From Allobosea psychrotolerans (lineage in GTDB: Bacteria > Pseudomonadota > Alphaproteobacteria > Rhizobiales > Beijerinckiaceae), in contig NZ_PQFZ01000001.1 of assembly GCF_002917105.1 (NCBI RefSeq), positions 578,693-642,692 of the forward strand: a stretch of 64,000 nt of DNA, written 5' to 3'. Of the stretch, positions 34,859 through 44,757 are shown one piece after another; the stretch's first letter is position 1, and every line of letters starts with the position of its first letter. The notes under the pieces were generated by a model. It was not told the DNA's origin and searched no databases. It saw only the letters and a program-made list of their open reading frames with translations. The position numbers were made by a program, and so were the translations under genes.

Positions 34859-36247
34859 TCAGACCGGAGGCGCCTCGCCACTGCCGATATCCCAATAGAG
34901 CCCAGCCATGAGCGTCAGCCCCTCGCGGGCGATCGTGACAGGCAGATGCTCGTCCGGCGCATGCTGCGAGCAGCCGGGGTAGGAATGCGGCACCCAGATC
35001 GTGCGCAGGCCAAGCACATCCGCGAAGATGTCGTTGGGCAGAGAGCCGCCGAGATTGGGCAAGAGCGCCGGCTTCTTGTTGGTGCTCCTGGCAATCGAAG
35101 CGAGGGTGAAATCCACCCAGGGGTCTTCCGGGTCGAGCCGGGTCGCGCCGAAGATCGCCTCGCGCGACAGCGAGACTTCGACCATCGGGAAGCCGTGGCG
35201 CTGCAGATGCCGGCGCAGGGCCGGCACGATGTCGTCCTGGTCGATGCCGACGACGAAGCGCAATTGGCAGCGCGCCCAGGCGCTGGGCGGCACGGCGTTG
35301 ACCGGCGTCTCCGGCACGCCGGACTTCATTGCGAGCACGTCGAAGGAGCACCAGCCGAAGACCTGCTCGGCTGGGGTCAGGCCGGGCTCGCCCCAGGCGG
35401 GGTCGATCGTCGGGCCGTCCGGGCCGCCATCGATCTCGCAACCGACCAGCGCCTTGCTGACGGCTGCCGGCAGTTCCTTGGGCACCCATTCATGGATGCG
35501 GATCTGGCCGCTGGGGGAGGTGATCGAGGCGATGGCGTGGGCAAGCTGGATCGCCGGGTCGGAGAGGATGCCGCCCCAATTGCCGGAATGATGGCCGCCC
35601 TCGCGGGCGACGATCGAGAGATCGAAGGTGACGCCGCCGCGTGCGCCGAGAAAAACCGTCGGCCGCTCGGCATTGAGGCGCGGCCCGTCGGAGGCGATCA
35701 GCACATCGGCCTTGAACAGCTCCTTCTGCTCGGCGCAGAGCTCGCGCAGGCCGGGAGAGCCCGATTCCTCGCCCATCTCGATCAGGTATTTGACGTTGAA
35801 GCCAAGCTTGCCGCGGGTTTCGAGAACGGCACGCAAGGCGTTGATATTGATGACGTGCTGGCCCTTGTTGTCGACAACGCCGCGGCCATACCAGCGCCCG
35901 TCCTTCTCGACGAGCCGCCAGGGCGAGAGCCCTTCGCTCCATTGCGCATCGAGCCCGCGGATGACGTCGCCATGGCCGTAGCCGAGGATCGTCGGCAGGG
36001 CCGGGTCCTCGATGCGGGTGGCGAGCAGGAAGGGTCCGCGCGACAGCGGGTGGGTCAGCGTCTGGCAGGTGAAGCCAAGCCCCTCCAGCAGCGGGCGCAT
36101 CTCGGTTTCGAGATACTCCGCGAGGACTGGAGCGCGGTCGGGGTTCTGGCTCTCGGTCGGCATGGCGACCAGGCGGGCGAGGTCGCTCTTGAAGCTGCCG
36201 GAGTCGAAATAGTCTTGCGCATGCGCGATGGCCTGGGCGCGGGTCAT
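34859..36247 (-). CDS. M20-family metallopeptidase (dipeptidase-like)
   Basis: A 462-residue zinc peptidase. Metal-binding pattern: ILGYGHGDVI (His), VVDNKGQHVININ (bridging Asp), IEMGEESGSPGL (catalytic Glu and metal Glu), IASDGPRL (Asp), and a C-terminal His in YPGCSQHAPDEHL. A dimerisation domain occupies roughly 200-320. GGAG precedes the ATG; the frame continues upstream into the neighbouring permease without support. It follows a peptide ABC permease pair on the same strand (38-base gap), so it probably hydrolyses imported di- or oligopeptides in the cytoplasm. Confidence 0.92.
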   Translation of the reverse strand: MTRAQAIAHAQDYFDSGSFKSDLARLVAMPTESQNPDRAPVLAEYLETEMRPLLEGLGFTCQTLTHPLSRGPFLLATRIEDPALPTILGYGHGDVIRGLDAQWSEGLSPWRLVEKDGRWYGRGVVDNKGQHVININALRAVLETRGKLGFNVKYLIEMGEESGSPGLRELCAEQKELFKADVLIASDGPRLNAERPTVFLGARGGVTFDLSIVAREGGHHSGNWGGILSDPAIQLAHAIASITSPSGQIRIHEWVPKELPAAVSKALVGCEIDGGPDGPTIDPAWGEPGLTPAEQVFGWCSFDVLAMKSGVPETPVNAVPPSAWARCQLRFVVGIDQDDIVPALRRHLQRHGFPMVEVSLSREAIFGATRLDPEDPWVDFTLASIARSTNKKPALLPNLGGSLPNDIFADVLGLRTIWVPHSYPGCSQHAPDEHLPVTIAREGLTLMAGLYWDIGSGEAPPV

Positions 36248-36285
36248 GGATGGTCTCCGTTCAGCGGCAGAAAGGGTCGATGGAA

Positions 36286-37182
36286 TCAAACGTTGCGGGG
36301 TGGCGAAAGCGCGTCGCGCAGGCCGTCTCCGGCGAGGTTGATCGCGAAGATCAACAACGCCAGCGCCGAGCCCGGCAAGGCGATAAGCCAGAAGCCGAAG
36401 AACATGTAGGCCTTCGCCTCGGAGATCATCAGGCCCCAGGAGGGCAGTGGCGGCTGCACGCCGAGGCCGAGGAAAGAGAGAGCGGCTTCCAGCAGGATCG
36501 CGCTCGCGGCCTCCAGGGTCGCGACCACGATGAGATGCGGCATGACGTTGGGCAGCACCTCCTTCAGGATGATGCGCAGCGTCGATGCGCCCGAGGCCTG
36601 GGCTGCCGCGATATAGTCGAGCGAGCGCACCTGCTGCGTCGCGCTGCGCATCACCACGGCGAAGCGATCCCATTTCAGCAGGCCGAGCACGAGGATTACG
36701 ACCCAGAGCGAAGAGCCGATGATGGCGACGACCGCGAGCGCCACCAGGATCACCGGCATGGCGAGCCGCGTCGTCACCATGAAGGTGACGGCAAGGTCGA
36801 TGCGGCCGCCGAAATAGCCGGCGAGCAGGCCCATGGTCGCGCCGATCAACCCCGACAGGATCACCACGCTGATGCCGATCAGCAGCGAGATGCGGGCGCC
36901 ATAGAGCAGGCGCGAGAGATAGTCGCGGCCGAGCGGGTCGGTGCCGAGCGGATGGGCCCAGTTACCCTTGTCGTACCAGAAGGGCGGGATGTTGCGGGCC
37001 GTCAGGTTCTGGACATAGGGGTCGTGCGGGGCGAGCAAGGGAGCAAGCACGGCGATGGCGATGAAGCAGGCCAGCAGGCCGAGCCCGATCATCAGCGTCG
37101 TCTGCGAGAGCATGCGTCGCAGCAGGGTCTTGCCCTGGGGCAGGGCTGCAGGCCGCGGCAGGGTGAGGGGGGCGTCGCTCAT
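36286..37182 (-). CDS. Peptide/nickel-type ABC transporter permease (DppC-like)
   Basis: A 298-residue inner-membrane permease with about six hydrophobic segments. The N-terminal OppC motif is followed by the family block HPLGTDPLGRDYLSRLLYGA (about residues 78-97) and the EAA loop in YIAAAQASGASTLRIILKEVLPN (about 190-212). It starts 18 bases after the DppB-like gene ends, on the same strand. Works with the DppB-like permease and an ATPase; no ATPase gene lies in this cluster. Confidence 0.93.
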   Translation of the reverse strand: MSDAPLTLPRPAALPQGKTLLRRMLSQTTLMIGLGLLACFIAIAVLAPLLAPHDPYVQNLTARNIPPFWYDKGNWAHPLGTDPLGRDYLSRLLYGARISLLIGISVVILSGLIGATMGLLAGYFGGRIDLAVTFMVTTRLAMPVILVALAVVAIIGSSLWVVILVLGLLKWDRFAVVMRSATQQVRSLDYIAAAQASGASTLRIILKEVLPNVMPHLIVVATLEAASAILLEAALSFLGLGVQPPLPSWGLMISEAKAYMFFGFWLIALPGSALALLIFAINLAGDGLRDALSPPRNV

Positions 37183-37200
37183 CTTGGAATATCCTGCATC

Positions 37201-38118
37201 TCAGGACACCCTGATGCGCGGATCGAGCCAGGCATTGGCGATGTCGGCTGCGAGCGTCAGCAGGACGTAGACAGCCGAGAGCAGCATCACGACCATCTGC
37301 ATGACCGGGAAATCCTTATAGGTGATGCTCTGATAGGCGAGATAACCCAGCCCATCGAGCGCGAAGATCGTCTCGATCACCACCGAGCCGCCGAGCAGGA
37401 AGCCGAGCTGCACGGCGGCCAGCGCCACGACCGGCACGAGGGCGTTGCGCAGCGCATGGGTGAAGACGACCTTGCGCGGCGCGACGCCTTTGGCCCGGGC
37501 GGTGCGGATATAGTCGGCCGAGAGCACCTCGATCATGCCGGCGCGGATCAGCCGCATGAAGGCGGGTGCCGCATAGTAGCCGAGCGCGATCGTCGGCATG
37601 ACGTAATGCTGCCAGCTCTGCGAGCCGGAGACCGGGAGCCAGCGCAGCGTAATCGAGAACAGCATCACAAGGCACAAGGCGAAGAAGAAATTCGGCAGGG
37701 CCTGGCCGACGACGGCAATGGCGAGCGCCAGCCGGTCGATCCAGCTATTGGCGTAGACAGCCGCCAGCACGCCGAGTGGGATCGAGATTGCGAGTGCGAA
37801 GACGAGCGAGCTCAGGCCGAGGATCAGCGTGGCCGGGAGCTTGGAGAAGACGAGAGCCGCGACATCGGTCTTGAAATAGATCGAGGTGCCGAAATCGCCC
37901 TGCAGCGTCCGCCAGAGCCAGTCGAGATATTGAATGATGATGGGGCGGTTGAGGCCATAGGTCTCGCGGATCAGGTCGATATCGGCCTGCTGCGCGCCTT
38001 CGCCGGCGATCGCGACCGCGACATCGCCGGAGAGGCGCAGCAGGATGAAGGCCAGCGCCGACACCGTCAGCGCGACGAGAACCGCAAGGCCGAGGCGTTT
38101 GAGGATGAAGCCTAGCAA
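37201..38118 (-). CDS. Peptide/nickel-type ABC transporter permease (DppB-like)
   Basis: About 305 residues, inner membrane, six hydrophobic segments. Typical DppB marks: GFILKRLGLAVLVALTVSAL at the start, LIRETYGLNRPIIIQYLDWL (about 51-70), the EAA loop DYIRTARAKGVAPRKVVFTH, and ALDGLGYLAYQSITYKDFPV near the end. No ATG is available; TTG at 38118 (reading LLGFILKRL) fits the family start and has AAGGGA upstream. A longer TTG start at 38157 is possible. A palindromic repeat separates it from the binding-protein gene. Confidence 0.9.
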   Translation of the reverse strand: MLGFILKRLGLAVLVALTVSALAFILLRLSGDVAVAIAGEGAQQADIDLIRETYGLNRPIIIQYLDWLWRTLQGDFGTSIYFKTDVAALVFSKLPATLILGLSSLVFALAISIPLGVLAAVYANSWIDRLALAIAVVGQALPNFFFALCLVMLFSITLRWLPVSGSQSWQHYVMPTIALGYYAAPAFMRLIRAGMIEVLSADYIRTARAKGVAPRKVVFTHALRNALVPVVALAAVQLGFLLGGSVVIETIFALDGLGYLAYQSITYKDFPVMQMVVMLLSAVYVLLTLAADIANAWLDPRIRVS

Positions 38119-38174
38119 GGGGCAGGTCCCTTCGCTTTGAGAATCGTCGGCATGCAAACTCCTTCCGACGCGAG

Positions 38175-38298
38175 GCCGTCATTGCGAGAAGCGCAGCGAC
38201 GAAGCAATCCAGGGGCCGTGGCGCGACTTTCCGGACTGCTTCGCGGAGCCTGTACTCGGGCTTGCCGAAGGCAAGACCCGGGTGCCCGCAATGACAGC
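38175..38298. repeat. Palindromic intergenic element
   Basis: Outer arms GTCATTGCG/CGCAATGAC (near 38178 and 38287), inner partial pair GAAGCAATCC/GGACTGCTTC, and a central hairpin CGGGCTTGCC-GAA-GGCAAGACCCG. It belongs to the type CGTCATTGCGAG...GAAGCAATCCAG that recurs in alphaproteobacteria. It lies within a transport operon, between the binding protein and the DppB-like gene. Confidence 0.75.
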
Positions 38299-38323
38299 GA
38301 GAGATTAGAGGCTGGACCCGAGC

Positions 38324-39850
38324 TTACTTCCAGCCCATCTCCCAGAAACGCACCATCTCGTCGGGATAGGCCTTGAACGCCAGGTCCTTGCTGGCGACGT
38401 AGTAGACCGGCAACGAGTAAAGCGGCACGGCATAGGCCTTGTCGGCGATGATCTTCAGCGCCTCCTTATAGGCCGCCTTGCGGATATCGGGCGCGACCGA
38501 GTTGTTGCCCTTGTTGAGCAGGTCGCGGACGGCTGCGTCCCTGGTGATGTCCTCGGTGCGGAAGGCGAAGTAGTTCGGCGTATTGGCCGAGACGTCGTTG
38601 ACCGAGAAGGAACCCCAGGTCTGGTGCGTCAGGTTGGCCTTGTTGCTGCTGATGACCTCGCGCATTGCGGCATATTGCAGGAAGCGCAGATTGGTCTTGA
38701 TCCCGACCTGCTGGAGATAGCCGATCAGCGCCTCGGTCTGGTTGCGCTCGCGATAGGCGACGATGTCGAGCGTCAGGTCCTTGACGCCGGCCTCGGCGAG
38801 CAGGGCCTTGGCCTTGGTGGGATCATAGGGGTAGCGCGCCGCGCCCTCGTCGGTGCAGCCGAACTGCGAGGGGAAGCAGATCGTGTTGAGGACGCGCGAG
38901 CCCTCGCCGACGATATTCTTGACCATGGCCTCACGGTCGATGGCGTGGTTGATCGCCTTGCGGACGCGCTCATCCTTCAGCGCCGGCGCGGGCGTGTTCT
39001 CCAGTGAGTTGATTTGCATGAAGACGATACGCATGGTCTCGCCCGAGACGACCTGCAGCGTCGGCACGGCCTTGAGCTGGTCGGCCTGGTCCTTGGGGAC
39101 ATGCATGATCAGGTCGACGCCGCCCGACAGCGCCTCGGCCATCTGGGTCTGGCGATCGGGGATGAAGCGGATCTCGATCTTGCCGATCTTGCCGAGCTTC
39201 TTCGGTGAATCCTTGAAATAGTCCTTGTTGGCCTCGAGCGTGATCGACTTGCCCGGGACGTAGTTGGTGACCTTGTAGGGACCCGAGCCGACCGGCTTCT
39301 CGTTCTGGCCTTTGGGGCCGACCTTCTCGTAATATTCGTTGGGATGGATCACGACCGGGCCGGCGAGATATTCGATCGCGGCCGGGAAGACCTCCTTGGT
39401 CGTGACGCGGACCTTGTATTTGTCGAGCTTCTCGGCTTTCCCGATCCAGTTGACGTTGCCCTGGGTGACGACCTTGTTCTCGGGCTTGGCGATGAAGTTC
39501 AGCGTGTAGACGACGTCGTCGGCGTCGAACTCCTCGCCATTGTGGAACTTGACGCCCTCGCGCAAATCGAACTCGATCGTCTTGTCGTCAATCTGCTTCC
39601 AGCTCTTGGCGAGCTGGCCCTTGTACTCGTTGGTGTCGGGGTCGCGGTAGATCAGGGTGTCCCAGACATTGGCGCCGATGATCACGCCGATGCGGACATT
39701 GTTGAAGAACGGATCGACGTTCTCCGGCGCCTGATCATAGGCGAAGCGGACAGTGTTTGCGGCCTTTTGGGCGAGCGCCGGGCTGGACGCCGTCGCCACC
39801 AGCGTGGTCGAAGCCAGCATCAGCGCGCAAGCCTTGGCTATCAATGTCAT
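38324..39850 (-). CDS. Peptide ABC transporter substrate-binding protein (SBP family 5)
   Basis: A 508-residue periplasmic binding protein. Signal peptide [20 protein letters not shown], cleavage near ALA-QK (about 28). Family 5 marks: [40 protein letters not shown] with [20 protein letters not shown] (about 78-115), [20 protein letters not shown], and a late [15 protein letters not shown]. The gene begins an operon with DppB-like, DppC-like and M20 peptidase genes and is divergent from a LysR regulator. GAGGGGACC precedes the ATG. Probably binds di- or oligopeptides. Confidence 0.94.
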   Translation of the reverse strand: MTLIAKACALMLASTTLVATASSPALAQKAANTVRFAYDQAPENVDPFFNNVRIGVIIGANVWDTLIYRDPDTNEYKGQLAKSWKQIDDKTIEFDLREGVKFHNGEEFDADDVVYTLNFIAKPENKVVTQGNVNWIGKAEKLDKYKVRVTTKEVFPAAIEYLAGPVVIHPNEYYEKVGPKGQNEKPVGSGPYKVTNYVPGKSITLEANKDYFKDSPKKLGKIGKIEIRFIPDRQTQMAEALSGGVDLIMHVPKDQADQLKAVPTLQVVSGETMRIVFMQINSLENTPAPALKDERVRKAINHAIDREAMVKNIVGEGSRVLNTICFPSQFGCTDEGAARYPYDPTKAKALLAEAGVKDLTLDIVAYRERNQTEALIGYLQQVGIKTNLRFLQYAAMREVISSNKANLTHQTWGSFSVNDVSANTPNYFAFRTEDITRDAAVRDLLNKGNNSVAPDIRKAAYKEALKIIADKAYAVPLYSLPVYYVASKDLAFKAYPDEMVRFWEMGWK

Positions 39851-39985
39851 TCTTCGGTCCCCTCGAAGCGGTTTGCGGCGTCGCGGCTTTACCGTCTCTG
39901 CCGTTCCTTTGTGCGGACGCAAATCTGCCCAAGGATTGCGCTTGCCGCCATAAGAATGAATCGAACGGATCGTTGCCGTTTGGGC

Positions 39986-40010
39986 ATGGGACGGCTACAG
40001 GCGTTCCCAT
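39986..40010. promoter_or_regulatory. Short inverted repeat over the LysR start
   Basis: Arms ATGGGA and TCCCAT separated by 13 bases; the right arm reaches the LysR initiation codon. It lies in the divergent region between LysR and the peptide-binding protein gene, where a LysR autoregulatory site would be expected. Arms are short, so the call is weak. Confidence 0.25.
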
Positions 40011-40977
40011 GCAGACATCGGCCCTGCGATATTTCCTCGAGGTGGCCCGGACCGGTTCGGTCAGCGCGGCGGCCCAGCGCCTGCGCGTGGCGGCGTCTGC
40101 GGTCAGCCGGCAGGTCTCCAATCTCGAGAAGGAACTCGACGCGCTGCTGTTCGAGCGGCGCGCGCGCGGCATGATCCTGACCCAGGCCGGAGAGACACTG
40201 GCCGCCTATGCGCAGCGCCTGGCGCTGGAGAGCGAGCAGGTCGTCAGCGAAATCCGCGAACTCAATAGCGCCGACAAGGGATTGATCCGGCTGGGCGTTA
40301 CCGAGGGCCTGGCGATCAGCTTCATTCCCGAGATGATCCACGCCTTCCGCAAACGGCATGCCGAGGTCGCCTTCGACATCAAGGTGATGTCGCCGCTGGT
40401 GGTGACGGAGCAGGTGCGGCTCGGCGCGGTCGATATCGGCGCAACCTTCGTGCTGACCTCCGAGCGTGGCGTCACGAGCCATTGGCAGCGTGCCGTTCCG
40501 ACCTATGCCTATGTCGCCTCAAACCATCCGCTGCTGGCTCGGGCCCCGGTCAGCATGGAGGAGATCTTCGCCTATCCGATCGCGATGCTCGATGGCGAGG
40601 CGACGGTGCGCAAGGTCATGGACATCCATTGCACGGCGCGGGGACTGACGCTGGATCCGGTGCTGACCTCGACCAATGTCACCAGCGTGCTGCATTTCTG
40701 CCGGCTCGGCGGGGCCGTAACCTTCGCCAGCAGCATCGCCTTCGGGGCTTCGGAACGCGACGGCTCGCTCGTCGCATTGCCATTGAAGGATGCCGAGATG
40801 CCCTCGCGCAGCCTGCAATTGCAGACCATGTCGGGCCGTGTGCTGCCGCGGCTGGTGACAAATTTCCTGGCGCTTCTGGTGCGGGAGTTGGAGAGCGTCG
40901 ACAGGCTCGTGCCGGCGGTGGCGCGGGGCGCCGGGCTTGCGGCGCAAGCCGTGGACGTGGCAACGCAGACGGCATGA
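40009..40977 (+). CDS. LysR-family transcriptional regulator
   Basis: A 322-residue LTTR. The helix-turn-helix is in [20 protein letters not shown] and [24 protein letters not shown] (about 5-50), followed by a linker helix and a substrate-binding domain. It is divergent from the peptide-binding-protein operon, so it probably controls that operon and itself. The last codons overlap the ATG of an SNF2-like helicase gene (ATGA at 40974), so that gene is co-translated with it. The effector is unknown. Confidence 0.94.
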   Translation: MQTSALRYFLEVARTGSVSAAAQRLRVAASAVSRQVSNLEKELDALLFERRARGMILTQAGETLAAYAQRLALESEQVVSEIRELNSADKGLIRLGVTEGLAISFIPEMIHAFRKRHAEVAFDIKVMSPLVVTEQVRLGAVDIGATFVLTSERGVTSHWQRAVPTYAYVASNHPLLARAPVSMEEIFAYPIAMLDGEATVRKVMDIHCTARGLTLDPVLTSTNVTSVLHFCRLGGAVTFASSIAFGASERDGSLVALPLKDAEMPSRSLQLQTMSGRVLPRLVTNFLALLVRELESVDRLVPAVARGAGLAAQAVDVATQTA

Positions 40978-42413
40978 CTTCGATCTCCGGGACGCAAGCC
41001 GACGGCGCCGCCCTGATGGTGCCCCACGCCCATCAGCTCGTCGCGCGCGATGCGATTCTGGCTGCGCGGGCCGCGGGCGCGCCGGGCTTTCTGCTCGGGG
41101 ATCTGACCGGGCTCGGCAAGACATTGTCCGCCTGGCTCGCGCTTTCGGCGATGCCGGAGGAGGAGGTGCTGGTGATCTGCCCGAAGGGTGCGATCCCGCA
41201 ATGGCGGCGGACGATGGCGCTCTCGGGCCTGCCGGCGAAACGCGTCACGCTGATGAATTTCGAGCGGACGAAGTCACTGCTGGCAGCCCCTGCCGACAGC
41301 AAGAAGCGCTCGACCCGGGCGAAGAACAATGAGCTTGCAAAGCATGGTGCGCCCAAGCGTGTCTGGCCGCTCGTCGTGATCGACGAGGCGCATCGCATCC
41401 GCAACCCGAATTCGCAGCAGGGGCTGGTCTGCCGGCAGATGGCCGCAGCCGGGCGCTTCACGATCTATATGAGCGCCACCGCCGGGCAGTCGCCGCATGA
41501 GCTCTCCTATCTCGGGCCGCTGCTGGCGCGGGCCGCGGGCATGCCGAGCGCCGATCTCGACGGGTTTCGCGTGCTGATGAAGCAGCTCAGGATCGGCCGG
41601 GCGAAAGGGCGCTGGAAGAACTGGAGCTGGGAGCCCAACGAGGCTGATCGCAAGGTGATGGCGGCTCTGCTCTATCGCGGCGAGCGCGCCATCGGCCTGC
41701 GCCGCCGGCCCGAAGAGATCGCCGGCTGGCCCGAGGTGCAGCGCGAGCTCGCGCCGGTGGCGTTGGATAGCGCGGCACGAAAGCTCTATGATGCGACCTG
41801 GCGCGAATTCCGGCGCGAATTGGGTCTGGCTGGAGGCTCGACACGCAAGCCGCAAGGTTGGGCGGCGGATCTGCGCTTCCGCCAAAAGGCGAGCCTGCTG
41901 CGGATTCCGGGAACGGTCGATTTCTGCGATGACCTGCTTGGCAATGACGAGCAGGTTGCGGTCTCGGTCGCCTTCCTGGAAACCAGCGCCATGCTGGCCG
42001 AGGCCTTGCGCGGGCGCGGCTGGGCGGTCGGCGAGATCAATGGCGAGCGCTCCGGCGCGGTCAATGAAGAGACGCGCATCGCTTTCCAGACCGGCCGCCT
42101 CGACGCCGTGATCTTCACTGTGACGGAATCGATCTCGCTGCATCGCGGCGAGATGCCGGGCGGCGACCGCGAGCGCTCGCTGGTGATCCACGACATGCGC
42201 CACTCCGCGATCCAGCTCCAGCAGATCGAGGGCCGCTGCCATCGCGACGGCCAGCACGCGACGATCTTCTATGCCTATGCCGAGGACACGGTCGAGGAGG
42301 CGGTCGCCGGCACCGTGATCACGCGCATGGCGGCGATGGAGGGGCTGGCGGGCGACGATACGCGCATGCTGGAGGCGATAGCGGGCATCGTCGAGGCGCG
42401 GGCGGCGGCATAG
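40974..42413 (+). CDS. SNF2-like DEAH-box helicase (ATPase)
   Basis: A 479-residue single-polypeptide superfamily 2 protein. Motif I is [14 protein letters not shown] (about 41-54), Ia [28 protein letters not shown] (about 136-147), [13 protein letters not shown] (about 165), and the C-terminal lobe has [13 protein letters not shown] and [16 protein letters not shown] (about 412-425). It is compact, without extra DNA-binding domains, like helicases in phages and defence loci. Starting inside the LysR stop is unusual. Role unknown; it may remodel DNA-protein complexes. Confidence 0.85.
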   Translation: MTSISGTQADGAALMVPHAHQLVARDAILAARAAGAPGFLLGDLTGLGKTLSAWLALSAMPEEEVLVICPKGAIPQWRRTMALSGLPAKRVTLMNFERTKSLLAAPADSKKRSTRAKNNELAKHGAPKRVWPLVVIDEAHRIRNPNSQQGLVCRQMAAAGRFTIYMSATAGQSPHELSYLGPLLARAAGMPSADLDGFRVLMKQLRIGRAKGRWKNWSWEPNEADRKVMAALLYRGERAIGLRRRPEEIAGWPEVQRELAPVALDSAARKLYDATWREFRRELGLAGGSTRKPQGWAADLRFRQKASLLRIPGTVDFCDDLLGNDEQVAVSVAFLETSAMLAEALRGRGWAVGEINGERSGAVNEETRIAFQTGRLDAVIFTVTESISLHRGEMPGGDRERSLVIHDMRHSAIQLQQIEGRCHRDGQHATIFYAYAEDTVEEAVAGTVITRMAAMEGLAGDDTRMLEAIAGIVEARAAA

Positions 42414-42434
42414 CGTTTTGCGGATGCTCGCTTT

Positions 42435-42559
42435 CCTCAGCCCTCATCCTGAGGAGCCGCGAAGCGGCGTCTCGAAGGATGTTCCAGGAGGCTCCCGAGA
42501 CTGCTGGACCATCCTTCGAGACGCAGAATGACGGCTGCTCCTCAGGATGAGGGCTGAGG
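42435..42559. repeat. Nested palindromic foldback element
   Basis: Outer arms 42435-42457 and 42537-42559 are perfect 23-bp inverted copies. Inner arms CGTCTCGAAGGATG (42468-42481) and CATCCTTCGAGACG (42510-42523) are perfect 14-bp inverted copies. A transcript could form a two-step cruciform-like hairpin. It lies exactly between the convergent helicase and malQ genes and could act as their shared terminator. Confidence 0.9.
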
Positions 42560-42566
42560 GAATGGG

Positions 42567-44630
42567 CTAATTCGTCCCACGCGGCGGCCCGAGATGGCGC
42601 AGCCTCGCCTGTACGGTTGCGTCATCCAGCAGAGCGCCCGCCTCGCCATCGAGCCGATGCCGCCAGTTCGGCTTCTCCGTCGTTGTGCCCGGCACGTTGG
42701 GTTGCGTCCTGATGCCGAGCGCGTCCTCGATAGGCAGCATTTTCAGCGTGCAGGGCGTCCGGGCGATGTAGCGGATCGCGGCGTCGACCACCGGGTCGGT
42801 GTCGTCGGGCGCCGGGCGCTCGCCCTCGACCAGCCCGGCATTCTGGAAGGCGCCCCAGAGCACGCCGCGATCCCAGGCGCGCAGATTGTCCTGGTCGATG
42901 CCATCGTCACTGGGGTCGATGTCGGTTCCGGCCCACCAGCCGGCGGTCGGCGGCAGGTCATGGGTCGTGGTCAGGGCGACCGCACCGGCATCCCATTGTT
43001 CCGGCGGCACATAGCTGTGCTCAGTCTTCTCGAAGCGCAGGACGCGCAAGCCGGCGACGCCCTGCGCGCGCAGATCGTCGCGAAAGCCGTTCGGCAGCGT
43101 GCCGAGATCCTCGCCGATGACGACCGCCCTGTGCCGCCAGGATTCGAGCGCGACCAGGCGAAACAGCGTCTCGGCAGGGAAGCTGACATAGGCGCCGTCA
43201 AGCGCCCCGGCGCCTTCGGGGATCAGCCAAAGCCTGCTCATGCCCATGACATGGTCGATGCGGATGCCCCCGACATAGCGCAGGCTCGCGCGCAGCGTCT
43301 CGATGAAGGGCGCAAAGCCTGATGCGGCGAGGCCGCGCGGCGAGAAGGTGGTCAGGGCCCAGTTCTGCCCCTCCGCTGCGTAATAGTCGGGCGGTGCGCC
43401 GATGCTGAGGCCGCCCAGGATCTCGTGCTGGCGGCTCCAGGCGTGGCTGCCGGAGCCGTCCATGCCGATGGCGAGATCGGCGATGAGCCCGACATTCATG
43501 CCGCTCTCGCGGCAGACCCGCTGAGCCTCGCCATAGGAGCGGCCCGTCAGCCATTGCAGGAAGATCTGATAGGCGACTTCGTCCTGATGCTTGGCGGCGA
43601 AGGCGGCGACTTCGGGGCTGTCGGGATCGCGAAAGGCCGGCCGCCAGTCGCGCCAGTTCCTGACGGCCGGGTCGCGACGCAGCTCTGCCGCGTGCAAGAC
43701 CTCGAAGACGGCATGGGCCTTCAGAAGCGGCGAGGCCTCAGCCAGATGGCGTTCGAAATCGGTACGCGAAGCCTCGGCCGCGCAGGCGGGATCGCGCAGG
43801 GCGTCGAACAGGCCGCGCAGCAGCGTCCAACGCTGCGCTGTCGCGGCAAGCCAGTCGACCTGCGGCAGGGATCCGAGCTTGGCCATCGCGTCGGCGAGAC
43901 CGAACTTCGCGATCACATCCTGAATCAGCTCGCCTGGAAGCACGGCTCCGGGGTCGGCGTGAAGCGGATTGTAGAACAGGCGCGTCGAGGGCGAGTAAGG
44001 GCTGAAGAGGGCGGGTTCGGCTCCATAAAGCGCATGGACAGGGCTGATCGCCAACGCGTCGGCTCCCCGCCTGGCGGCGCTGCGGCCCAAGGCCGCGACG
44101 CCGGCGAAGTTGCCGATGCCGCCATCGCCAACCGTTCGCAGCGAATAGATCTGCGCCGCCAGCCCCCATCCGGGGGCTCCCGCATTGAGGTCGGCGAATG
44201 TGATGCAGCGCTCGGGCGCGGTCGCAACGGAGAAATCGCCCTCCGAGGTACGGACCGTATGATAGCCGGGCTCGGCGAAGGCCGGCAGCGTCAGAGCACC
44301 GTCATAGCCCTCCTCGGAGGTTACGACGCGATGCGCGCCGCCTTCCATCAGGATCTCGACCGTCGTCCCGCCCGGTGCGCTCAGCGGCAGGCTGACCGGC
44401 TGGCCGACGCGCGCCGTGGTGAAGCGCGAGGTTGCTGCCGCATTCATGCCGCTCTCCAGCATCGAGAGCGAGTTGCGCAGGGCCGAATCGCTGTCGGCCG
44501 GCAGGCCGAGCGCCGACAGGATGGCGCGCAGGCTCGCGGGCGTAACCGCGCGCTCCGCTCCCGTCTGGTCTGTCCAATGCGGCGCGACGCCGGCCTTGGC
44601 CGCAAGCTGGCGCAGGGTTTCGTCGCTCAT
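42567..44630 (-). CDS. malQ: 4-alpha-glucanotransferase (amylomaltase)
   Basis: A 687-residue GH77 enzyme that transfers maltodextrin units between glucans; cytoplasmic. GH77 marks: SPYSPSTRLFYNPLHADPGA (about 206-225), YVGGIRIDHVMGMSRLWLIP (nucleophile Asp, about 460-480), VVIGEDLGTLPNGFRDDL (acid/base Glu), and TTTHDLPPTAGWWAG (Asp, transition-state). The N-terminal 150 residues form the extra beta domain seen in the longer bacterial MalQ. GGAGAC precedes the ATG. It lies 127 bases after glgB on the same strand. Confidence 0.95.
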   Translation of the reverse strand: MSDETLRQLAAKAGVAPHWTDQTGAERAVTPASLRAILSALGLPADSDSALRNSLSMLESGMNAAATSRFTTARVGQPVSLPLSAPGGTTVEILMEGGAHRVVTSEEGYDGALTLPAFAEPGYHTVRTSEGDFSVATAPERCITFADLNAGAPGWGLAAQIYSLRTVGDGGIGNFAGVAALGRSAARRGADALAISPVHALYGAEPALFSPYSPSTRLFYNPLHADPGAVLPGELIQDVIAKFGLADAMAKLGSLPQVDWLAATAQRWTLLRGLFDALRDPACAAEASRTDFERHLAEASPLLKAHAVFEVLHAAELRRDPAVRNWRDWRPAFRDPDSPEVAAFAAKHQDEVAYQIFLQWLTGRSYGEAQRVCRESGMNVGLIADLAIGMDGSGSHAWSRQHEILGGLSIGAPPDYYAAEGQNWALTTFSPRGLAASGFAPFIETLRASLRYVGGIRIDHVMGMSRLWLIPEGAGALDGAYVSFPAETLFRLVALESWRHRAVVIGEDLGTLPNGFRDDLRAQGVAGLRVLRFEKTEHSYVPPEQWDAGAVALTTTHDLPPTAGWWAGTDIDPSDDGIDQDNLRAWDRGVLWGAFQNAGLVEGERPAPDDTDPVVDAAIRYIARTPCTLKMLPIEDALGIRTQPNVPGTTTEKPNWRHRLDGEAGALLDDATVQARLRHLGPPRGTN

Positions 44631-44757
44631 CGAAGTCTCCGCAAGGGGGGCCCCGCGTGGTCCTTGCTTTCGGGCGCAGCGCCGCGGCCAGAACTTCCGG
44701 CCTTTTCGCGAACGCGAACGCTGGGGATCACGGTGGATGGTTCCAGTTCAGCCATCT

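Noticed and set aside
36250..38115. 621-residue frame opposite the peptide permeases
   Set aside because: Charged low-complexity translation, opposite two well-supported permease genes; a high-GC shadow frame.
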